DNA from: Protula sp. h YS-2021
Taxonomy: Eukaryota > Annelida > Polychaeta > Sabellida > Serpulidae
Length of the DNA stretch: 64,000 bases
Assembly: GCA_949752745.1 (NCBI GenBank)
Contig: OX457032.1
Span: 8,136,271-8,200,270 of the forward strand
Direction: 5' to 3'
Positions 55,125 through 64,000 of this stretch are shown here, piece by piece. Below the pieces are notes generated by a model. It made no database searches. It saw nothing but the letters and a program-made list of their open reading frames with translations, and was not told the origin of the DNA. Position 1 is the stretch's first letter; each line of letters begins with the position of its first letter. The translations under genes were made by a program, and so were the position numbers.

Positions 55125-58100
55125 TTAACCTTTTCTCATAAAACTGTAGGGGCCTGCGAAATAAACAGAAACACAACGAAACATTGCACTTTTTCAGGTA
55201 TCATCCAAAAGGAGACTTTGATATAATTATGCTACAAGAAACTCATTCCTGTTTAAGTGCAGAAAAGCTTTGGAAACACAGCGGGACTGCTATGGTAAAG
55301 TTGATGAAATGATATTTTCACATGGCACAACTTCAAGCAGGGGGTACTCACTATCATAAGAAAACGATCAATTATGATATATTAAACTATAAGACTGATA
55401 CTACAGGACGGTATGTATTAATAGATATTAATATCAATGACATCCAGTATTGTATTTTAAATCTATATGCCCCAAACCTTGAGTTTCAAACTGACCAGGT
55501 CGAATTTTGGGAGAAGATATATAGCCTATTAGTCGACAAGCGAAACGCAAGGTTAATATTAGGGGTTGACCTTAATGCAGTCCTCGATGAAACGCTGGAC
55601 AGATCGCTACAGAATCTCACTAAGTTAAAGGAGTCGAAAAATTTCTACAATTATGCGAGGATTTTAATCTTGTTGACTTATGGAGAGTAAAAAATGAAAA
55701 AATTCGTCGATTTACCTGGCGACGCCAACACCCTTCATTAACGCAATCAGGCTTAGACTACTGGCTAACCTTATCGTGTATATTTTTTTATCTGAACTAT
55801 ATTGATATAATACCTGGCTACAGATCCCACCTTCGTGCAATTATATTAAAAATCCGTGCCATTAATGAAAACCTTAAAAGAGGACCTGGATGGTGGAAAT
55901 TCGGGGCACGTCTACTTCAAGATGACAATTACGTTACACTCATTAGAAATACAATAGCAGACCATCGAAAATCTTTAGTAAGTAACCCTCACACTGATAG
56001 CCAGTATTTAAAACATTGTATCAGAAAGAAATCAATTGTATATTCAAAGAACAAATCCAAAGAAGAAAAACAAAATCTTTACAACAAATTAAGCGTTTTA
56101 GAAACAGAAATGGCCTATGAATCAATATACAGAACAGTTGAAGAAATACAGGTTGAAATTGAATCTGTTGGGATTCTAATCTCGAGACATTAGAACGCAC
56201 AGAATCCTATGGTCATTATTTACGTAGTAAAGCATATTTTCTTGAATTTGACTAAAGAAATTCTTGACTATTCTTGAATTTAGAGAAGCAAAACTACGAA
56301 CAAAAGAAAATTACTAGACTACTGGGAATAAACGGTGAAGAGATAATAACCCCAAAGGCCATTCTTTCGGAAACTGCGAGAGTTTCTGAAAGACTGTTTG
56401 CTAAAAACCCAAAAGTATCAGATGCGTTTTACAAAGATTTTTTAAGTATGTATGATATCCCACAAATCAGCAATGAAGATAAAGTAATGCTCAACAGGGG
56501 TCTCACTAAAGAAGCACTTTATGAATCAGTAAAATTAATGGATATAAACAAACGGTCTTACAAAAGAATTTCATCTTTTCTTTTGGAACGAAATTTCAGA
56601 TCATCTTCTCCATTCTTATAAAACAGCTTTCAATGTGGAAATCTATCCTGTGAACAAAAAACGAGGCATTATTAGACTGATTCCAAAAAAAGGTTAATAC
56701 CTTAATGAACTTCAAAACTGGAGACCTATCACTCTGTTAAATACCGACACAAAAATACTGACTAACTGCTTTGCAAGAAGATTTCAAAAAGTATTGTCAA
56801 AAATAATTGCTACTGATCAGAATGGTTTTATTAAAGACAGGTTTACTGGTTACAATATTCGCACTCAAATTGATTGCATAGATTACTTAAAGCGTAAGAA
56901 CAAGGAGGGAATTCTAGCATTTATAGACTTTGAAAAGGCCTTTGTGAAGCTGGACTGGAACTTCATTGACAAATGTCTTGAAGCCTTTAATTTGGGGAAA
57001 AATATTCGAGAGTGGCTCAAAGTATTTTACCCAGACGTTGAAAGCTGTACGTTAAACAATGGATACTCCAGTAAATATTTAAAGATAAGAAATGGCGTAC
57101 GCCAAGGAGATCCTCTTTCTGCATTACTTTTTCTTATTACAGTAGAAATTCTGGCTATAGCTATAAGATCAAACAAAAACATAAAGGGAATAAAACATAA
57201 CGAAATTGAAACAAAAATAAGTCTCCTTGCGGATGATACTACAATACTACTATCTAACATAGTATCGTTGGGAAAACATTAAATATTTTGACTTTATTTT
57301 ATTTTACTTCAGGGCTGTAAATTAATTATGAGAAATCTGAAATACTACAGATAGGAAACACTTTCTGAAATGAAAACCATATTGATTAAAATGGACAACA
57401 AGCGACGTGAAATCTTTGGGAATACGATATTTTAACGATGTACTCACCATATACAATATTAATCTTAAGGACAAAATTAACGAGTTTAAAGGAACTTTAA
57501 TGGAAAGTTCTTAAGCTCTCAGAAATTCTCTCCCTTTCTCTAAACCCAAAAGGACTCCACCCCCAAATGCCCGATTTTTATAAAGAAATTGTCCATTATT
57601 GGTTTGATGCAAAATCCGAGCCAGTCAGAGCTGTCGATATACTAAATCAATGCTTATGGTATAATAAGTACATTCAAGTAGGAAATTCATCAGTCATTTT
57701 AAAGAACTGTACGCCAAGAAAATTGTTCATATCTCAGATATAATGAATAAAAGTGGATCTTTGATGTTACCTCGAGAAATCAAAAATAGTTTTGGTTGTA
57801 CAATAAACATTTTGAATCTGTTCAGCTTGGTAGCAGCAATTTCTCAAAAATGGAAACATGTTTTGACACAAGGTTCAAGTAACATTAAAAGTAGTGATGT
57901 TTAAATCTAAATTCTGCAAATCAGTGCTTTCCTAGTTATGCTCAAAATTAATATATTGGAACATAGTTAGACTTCAGGAAACTACACCAAGCTGTATAGA
58001 AAGGTGGAAAAAAGAAAATATACATATGACTAATTGTGAACTCAAAGAAGTTTTTAGTAAGACAAAATATTTGACAAAAAATGTTCGGGATAGCATATTA

Positions 58101-58660
58101 AACTATAAAATTATGCATAAAAGCTATGCATCAAATTACATAGTCGCAAAATTTGACCCAACTGTTGCATCTAACTGTCAAAATTGTAAAGTGAAGAATG
58201 ATATCATGCATCTGTTTATCTCTTGTTCAAATTTAAAGTTATTCTACAGATTGTTACAAAATTTCATAAATACTAACATTGTGATAAACGACAATATTTC
58301 ATTGTCAAACAGAATGAAATTATTAGGTATTATTCGAAGTGATAACTTGGAAGACAAAATTTATATGGTTGATTTCATTCTTCTCCAAGCAAGATTATTT
58401 ATTCATCGTTGCATATTAAAAGTAGAGAAGTATACTTTATTGAATACCTTAAATTTGTTAAATCGAAATTATATTTCGAAGGTATCCTAAACAAAAGGAA
58501 TTTATCTAAATGCAGATCGTTAGAAAAATTGAACAGTTATTACAGTAAATTCCTTTTGTTTTGTTTCTTGTCTGTCTCTGTTCTCATCCATAGACTGATA
58601 AATTCTTTAGTACAGCTTTTACTCTTATTGTCAGCTGATATGCTAATACTGAGATTGGTT
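55125..58660 (+). pseudogene. L1/Tx1-like LINE retrotransposon relic
   Basis: Endonuclease: NCRGLRNKQKHN, IIMLQETHS (catalytic Glu), YCILNLYAPN, and GVDLNAVLDETLDR in place of the usual GDFN. Reverse transcriptase (about 56,640-57,282): RPITLLNTDTKILT, DQNGFIKDRFTGYNIR, GILAFIDFEKAF (first catalytic Asp), RNGVRQGDPLSALLF, and LLADDTTILL with both Asp but Leu for the usual Phe. C-terminal part (58,026-58,490) ends with a zinc knuckle-like CQNCKVKNDIMHLFISC. Block order fits L1/Tx1-type LINEs with an APE endonuclease. It is broken by several stops and frameshifts, lies in sense orientation in intron 1, and ends near 58,660-58,800 in AT-rich sequence without a clear long poly-A. Confidence 0.8.
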
Positions 58661-59134
58661 TATTAGTAATTATTTGATCAGTGTATAAAAGAATATAGGT
58701 TTCTCCAAAACAGCAGCAAAAAAATTGTCACTACACTTGCTTTGTTGTGGCTCATTATGTATGAATTAAAAGCATACATTAGAATGAAGTGATAATAAAA
58801 AATTTGACATTATACCGTAGCGCTCTTGTAATAAATGGATGGATAAAAAAACATGTCAGGTAAGTTGCTGGGATTCGGTATATAGAATGCATACACGCCT
58901 GTCGTAATAAATTGCAGTAAGATTCACACTGTTGCAGCAAAAAAGGCATGCATTTTGTTACATGCAGGCGGAGTTGTTGCGACTTGCAGCTAGGCTGGCT
59001 ATTCCTAAATTACATGTAATATCGTTTCAAAATTGAAATCCGCATTTAATTTGATTAAAAAAATGTTTAGATGTAATCACACAATATTCATACAGGAAAG
59101 AGCAAATATTTGAATGGCAAAAGTAAATTTACAG

Positions 59135-59213
59135 GGAACTGTGTGAGGAAGCAAAGCACCCTGTGGACCTGGTTGTGGCGGATCTGACGAAAGACGATGG
59201 GTGGACGGAAGCG
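59135..59213 (+). CDS. DFR-like reductase, exon 2
   Basis: Acceptor TTTACAG, donor GCG/GTAAGA. The first base completes the Arg codon split after exon 1. The peptide ELCEEAKHPVDLVVADLTKD then DGWTEA corresponds to the usual region where extended SDRs have a conserved Asp-Leu (VVADLTKD) that contacts the adenine ring. 79 bases, ends in phase 0. Confidence 0.85.
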
Positions 59214-60094
59214 GTAAGAGGCCTTGAAAAATGTGAGATATAGATCACGACCTGTCGTCGAATCAACGTCGGAATTTAGTTGCATATGAAAGTAAAAACG
59301 TCTTTTCTAGGGGATATTTAACGTAGGATAGACGTCTGGGAAGGGACGTTGCATAGAGATCAGGGTCATTGTACAGACATGGCGGAATCGCCATTCCAGG
59401 GATGTCATGGCCGACCTTTTTATCTAAGTACGCCCGACCCACCTTTGTATCGTCCCAAGTTCGGTTAGCAAGAAGTTAAAACTTCTCACGCCGTGTGCAA
59501 ACTAAAACGTTCTTATAATGTTTTGACGTAGCAAACACGATTTGGAAGTAAACATTCTTCTCGGATAATATGTAAGCTCTTTAACTTTAAGTAGTTAATG
59601 GTCTTTGTAATATATTTTCGCAGTATATTATTTAGCACACTGATGTGATTACTCATGTTCCTGAATCCTTTGTGCACATGTTAATTTTTTTTATTCATAT
59701 TTGAATAAGAAAATTTAGCTGTAAATTTCTATGTGAAATCCCTTATGAATATGTAACATATTCTTGCTTTTGGCCGATTAAAACACAGCTTAATTCGATT
59801 CATATTTAGGGTTTGGATAACTGATTCAAATTATCTTTTGATTGAAAATAAATTTTACTTCTTGCGAAACACTCTTTGCCAAAAATTTTTCTTCTCGCTT
59901 CAGAAGTCTTCTCAGACGTAGAATTTAAAAGTTAACTTTTTGCAACAGGCCTCTAATATGTGCGTTGTCACTTTTATTGTCTGTTTTCCAAACGTAGTCG
60001 ATAAAAATACTTTATATTCTTTTGGATTTATTGTCTAAAGAAAAATTTATTATGGCTGCAATTTCCCGTGCATGATAATAACATTGGGTTTTCA

Positions 60095-60345
60095 AGCCTA
60101 AAAGGTCGAAAATAAGCTAAAAATGGCTCTAATGGTTTTCGAGATAAGCTTAACTTCCCAATTTGGGCCTTGTGTTTACCATAATGTTTCGGTCACCGAG
60201 GTTCCTTTTATGTTTCCCTTTATGTAAGATCTTTTACGCCCAAAGGGTGAGAAATGAGCCGAAAATCGCTCACTCTAACGATTTGCGAGAGAATGGTCAG
60301 TTGTCTGCTTCACGTGACCTTTAACCTTAAAACTCAAGGTTACGA
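60095..60345. repeat. Dispersed repeat, two copies (family of 9,420-9,650)
   Basis: GCCTAAAAGGTCGAAAATAAGC and GCCCAAAGGGTGAGAAATGAGC begin the two units, each followed by a TTTTCGAGATAA- or TTTGCGAGAGAA-like stretch. Confidence 0.55.
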
Positions 60346-60527
60346 CAAAAAGACTATTTATGACACACTCATGACCTTGAATTATACAAAAACTAGTTCA
60401 GGATTTCAAATTTTGCAAACGTGACAATTTGACCGCGACTTTTGAGTGGGTAAACTTTTACAAACACACATTTTTGAACTGGCTAAAGTACACCTATTTG
60501 GAAAAGTTTCGAAGCGGGAACAATGTG

Positions 60528-61365
60528 ACATACATCGTTGTCTAACATATGTCGTTGCCTAACATATGTCGTTGTCTAACATATGTCATTGTCTGACATA
60601 GGTCGTCTGACATACGTCATTGTCTGACATAAATCGTTGTCTGACATACGTCATTGTGTGACATTGATCGTTGTCTGACATAGGTCATTGTCTGACATAC
60701 GTCATTGTCTGAAATACGTCAGTGTCTGACATAGGTCGTTGTCTGACATAGGTTATTGGCTGACATACGTCATTATCTGACATACTCGTTCTCTGACATA
60801 CGTCATTGTCTGACATAGCTCGTTGTCTGGCATACGTCATTGTCTGACATACGTCATTGTCTGCCATAGGTCGTTCTCTGACATAGGTCGTTGTCTGAGG
60901 TAGATCGTTGTCTGACGTCGTTGTCTGACATAGGTCATTGTCTGACATAGGTCGTTGTCTGGCATAGGTCGTTGTCTGACATACGTCATTGTCTGACATA
61001 GGTCATTGTCTGACATACGTCATTGTCTGGCATAGGTCGTTGTCTGACATACGTCATTGTCTGACATAGGTCATTGTCTGACATAGTTCATTGTCTGACA
61101 TAGGTCATTGTCTGACATACGTCATTGTCTGACATAGGTCGTTGTCTGACATACGTCATTGTCTGACATAGGTCGTCTGACATATGTCATTGTCTGACAT
61201 ACGTCATTGTCTGAGATAGGTCGCTGTCTGACATACGCAAGTGTCTGACATTGGTCATTGACTGACGTACGTCATTGTCTGGCATATGTCGTTATCTGAC
61301 AAAGGCCGTTGTCTGACATACGCCATTATCTGACGTCGTTGTTTGACATACGTCGTTGTCTGCAA
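60528..61365. repeat. 17-bp satellite, about 49 copies
   Basis: Unit TCTGACATAGGTCGTTG, with two main variants (ATACGTCATTG and ATAGGTCGTTG) that alternate irregularly; a few units have 9-10-bp deletions. Lies wholly in intron 2. Confidence 0.95.
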
Positions 61366-61997
61366 GTTATGGGCAATGGAGTATACCCTCGTATCGATCT
61401 ATGCAACGGGCCAGCCACACTTTGTGCGGAAGCTTGTGAGGGGGATCGGCGCTTAAAAATGCTAGTTCCCGAAGAATTCTGCTGCTGTTGCGTACCCTCC
61501 CCCCACTCTTATCGCACCCAAAAGCATTGTCTAACATATACAGTTCAAGATAATTCCATCAGAATATTTTTTCTCATCAGCTCTTCTGGTACCAGGACAT
61601 ACTGATTTGAGAGAGGATTTATATTATGCATATGAGTTGATTTCTACTTCAAAGCAAAACGTTTCCGTGGTATTGAATCATTTTTCAGCGAGAAGGGCCG
61701 TCCTAATAATCGCCTAAATTCAAGCAATTTTTGGCTTCAGACAAGAATTCATGTTCTTAAAAAGTGTTAAGATGGCTCGACACACATGTGATCGTCATAA
61801 TATATCTGCTTGGTGGTGCGCAACATAATTATGCAATAAATTGCAAGGCCAATACGTAAAAATCAGTCACACAACATTCTCTTGATCTAATTCTGGTCCA
61901 TCTAACTCATTATGTTCTTATGTTTGGATTGGGGCAAAAGAAGCGCACAGGGAATGATAAACAGACACTGAATTATTACTGAAAAAGTATTGACTGG

Positions 61998-62027
61998 CTA
62001 TAAAATGTTGACCTTTATTGCTGCTGC

Positions 62028-62082
<55 letters not shown>

Positions 62083-62084
62083 TT
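61998..62084. repeat. (ATT)n microsatellite at the exon 3 acceptor
   Basis: About 65 bp of ATT repeats at 62,025-62,080 end in TTTTACTAG, which is the 3' splice site of exon 3. The repeat supplies the pyrimidine-poor but T-rich tract. Confidence 0.9.
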
Positions 62085-62089
62085 ACTAG

Positions 62090-62267
62090 GTAAAGGGCTG
62101 CGATTATGTCATGCATGTAGCCAGCCCTGTGAAGCCTGACCATTCAAAACACGAAGACGAAATAGTAAAGCCCGAGGTTGACGGAATACTCCGAGTCCTT
62201 GGAGCAATACGTTCGGCCAAGTCCGTGAAACGATGCATCATCACGACCTCTATCATTACAGCCTTCG
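62090..62267 (+). CDS. DFR-like reductase, exon 3
   Basis: Acceptor TTTACTAG at 62,089; 59 codons plus one base; donor TTCG/GTGGGT. The peptide VKGCDYVMHVASPVKPDHSK and GILRVLGAIRSAKSVKR match the C-D-x-V-x-H-x-A-S-P region and the helix of extended SDRs, followed by CIITTSIITAFG, the strand that carries the catalytic Ser in this family. The split Gly codon joins exon 4 in frame, which supports this donor over the GTATAT 5 bases downstream. Confidence 0.85.
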
Positions 62268-63872
62268 GTGGGTATATCAGTACTGGCTATTTCTGTTTGT
62301 ATGATTTTCGCTACGAAATTCCTGCACCAGAGATTACGAGTTCCATATCAGAAATTGTGAAAATCCCATATAAGAAATTATGAACGTCTCATATGAGAAA
62401 TGATAAAATTCTCTTGAAAAATTCCCCCAACAGAAATGATGAAATTTCGATCATTTTCGTACGATGACGTTTGCGGACAACAAAAGGTATCCGTATTTTC
62501 CAATATGATACTATCTGGGTGTGCGTCATATGTTAGGACTGAATGGAAAAGAAGGAAGGTTGTATTGATGCAAACGGCTAGGAAAATTAAGAGAAACTTT
62601 TTACTGACAAATTTTAACATTTCGTCAACTTCACACGTTTTATTTTAAACAGTGTAATGGACGATATCCGGCCGATATCCGGCCTTATCATCTCACATAT
62701 GAGATAGTGCGTTACATTTTAGGCAGAAAGATAGTGCGTTACATTTCAGGCAGAAAACATAGGATGCCAGGTCGCATCACGTCACACATGTGATAGTGCC
62801 TTAGATTTCAGACAGAAAGCGTACGATGCCTGGTTACTTCATGTCATACATGTGATAATGTGTTACAAATTTATGCAGAAAACGTACGATATCTGGTCAC
62901 ATCACGCCACACTTGTGATAATGCGTTACATGTTAAGCCGAAAACGTACGATGTTTCGTCACATCACGTCACACATGTGATAGTGCGTTATATTTTAGGC
63001 AGAAAGCGTACAATATCCGGCCGCATTATTCACATATGTGAAACTGTGTTATATTTTTGGTAGAAAACTACGATGTTTGGTCGCACAAAGTCACACAGGT
63101 GATAGTGCGTTACGTTTTAGGCAGAGAACGTATGATATTTGGTCACATCACGTCACACATGTGATAGTGTGTTACATTTTAGGCAGAAAACGTACGATGC
63201 CTGGTCACATCACGTCACACATGTGATAGTGCGTTACATTTTAGGCAGAAAACGTACGATGCCTGGTCACATCATGTCACACATATGATAGTGCGTTACA
63301 TTTTAGGCAGAAAACGTACCATATCTGGTCATATCACGTCACACAATTGATAGTGCGTTACATTTTAGGCAGAAAACGTATGATACCTGGTCACATCATG
63401 TCACATATGTGATAGTGTCACATATACGATGTTTGGTCGCACAAAGTCGCACAGGTGAGAGCGCGTTACATTTTAGTCAGAAAACGTACGTTATCCGGCC
63501 GCATCATCTCACACATGTGAAAATGCGTTACATTTTAGGCAGAAAACGTCCTATGTCTTATCACATCATTTCATACATGTGGTAGTGCGTTACATTTTAG
63601 GCAGAAAGGGTACGTTATCTGGCCGCATCATCTCACATATGTGAAAATGCGTTACATTTTCAGTAGAAAACGTACGTTGTCCGGCCGCATCATGCCACAC
63701 ATGTGATAGTGCGTTACATTTTAGGCAGAAAACGCATCATCTCACATATGTGAAAATGCGTTACATTTCGGTAGAAAACGTACGATATCCGGCCCTATCA
63801 TCTCACACATGTGAAAGTGCGTTACATTTTGTTTTCATTTCACCATCTGCATGACATGTGGCTGTTTCACAG
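62268..63872 (+). other. Intron 3 of the reductase gene
   Basis: 1.6 kb from GTGGGT to TTTCACAG, mostly occupied by the 62-bp satellite. Confidence 0.8.
62655..63830. repeat. 62-bp satellite, about 19 copies
   Basis: Unit blocks: GTGCGTTACATTTTAGGCAG, AAAACGTACGAT, CTGGTCACATCACG and the near-palindrome TCACACATGTGA. Units vary from about 45 to 63 bp; the second half alternates between TGGTCACATCACG and CCGGCCGCATCATC types. Confidence 0.9.
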
Positions 63873-64000
63873 GTAGTTTGATGGGAGAGAACGGCGTTAC
63901 TTACGACGAAACGAAGTTGACGAACACCGAGAAACCAGGCCTCGATTCCTTCACGAAAAGCAAAGCCCTGGCGGAAAGAGCTGCATTTGATTTTGTCGCC
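63873..64000 (+). CDS. DFR-like reductase, exon 4 (cut by window edge)
   Basis: Acceptor TTTCACAG. The two first bases complete the Gly codon, then SLMGENGVTYDETKLTN and KPGLDSFTKSKALAERAAFD. The block before KSKALAERAA is where this family carries the catalytic Tyr-x-x-x-Lys. Here the Tyr position reads Phe (SFTKSK), while Lys is kept. The open frame continues beyond base 64,000. Confidence 0.85.

Larger units (their letters stand above)
51521..59134 (+). other. Intron 1 of the reductase gene
   Basis: 7.6 kb from GTAAGT to TTTACAG. Contains hairpins (52,551-52,610; 54,437-54,566), a palindromic-repeat region (52,620-53,560), a G-run (53,765-53,777) and a LINE (55,125-58,660). The remaining sequence is not recognised. 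Confidence 0.8.
59214..62089 (+). other. Intron 2 of the reductase gene
   Basis: 2.9 kb. Contains repeats related to 9,420-9,650 (60,095-60,345), the 17-bp satellite (60,528-61,365) and an (ATT)n tract abutting the acceptor. Otherwise no feature recognised. Confidence 0.8.

Noticed and set aside
60528..61365. A CRISPR-like array
   Set aside because: Units are contiguous without unique spacers, and the sequence is a eukaryotic intron.

Overview
This is a repeat-dense, AT-rich window from an animal nuclear genome, most likely a marine invertebrate. Genes are spliced (GT...AG introns), host exons are sparse, and micro- and minisatellites are everywhere. The transposon mix (Polinton/Maverick, Tigger, DIRS-like, L1/Tx1-like LINE, tRNA-derived SINE, KRBA2-type integrase relics) fits a spiralian such as a mollusc. 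The phylum is inference only.

Host genes. (1) 2,922-3,332 (+) is the last exon of a SEFIR-domain gene resembling the IL-17 adaptor ACT1/CIKS; its 3' side carries a 26-bp minisatellite before an AATAAA. (2) 34,604-35,563 (-) is an intact, apparently intronless ELOVL6-type fatty-acid elongase. (3) From 51,378 to the right edge (+) there are four exons of a dihydroflavonol-reductase-like extended SDR gene. Its introns hold an L1/Tx1-like LINE, a 17-bp satellite, an (ATT)n tract and a 62-bp satellite.

Mobile DNA. Three Polinton/Maverick (adintovirus-like) derivatives dominate. The left edge (1 to about 2,255) is a truncated terminal part of one. The region 15,140 to about 26,600 is a decayed, rearranged composite: protein-primed DNA polymerase B, PC4-like proteins, packaging ATPase, and duplicated major capsid, penton, pVI/pX-like and adenain-like protease genes, with parts of the capsid module inverted. 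The third, 43,730-50,143, is a compact 6.4-kb element with about 2.2-kb terminal inverted repeats, AG...CT ends and a perfect 6-bp target duplication (GTGTCT). It encodes only a short basic protein, a PC4-like protein and a zinc-finger protein, and lacks polymerase, capsid, ATPase and integrase. All three share a subterminal motif around TTATCCGTTTCAGAC. The first and third share a palindromic TTGAACATG array and an accessory module, part of which (basic protein and PC4 genes, with their promoter) also occurs in the second. The compact element therefore looks like a trans-mobilised satellite of a Polinton, and it is the most interesting object in the window.

Other relics: a DIRS-like retroelement (about 10.4-11.65 kb), a Tigger/pogo transposon (about 30.1-31.9 kb), a KRBA2/SCAND3-like integrase (38.2-38.8 kb), a foldback element into whose end the compact Polinton inserted, and several small hairpin repeats. 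Most of the remaining sequence is non-coding with no recognisable gene.
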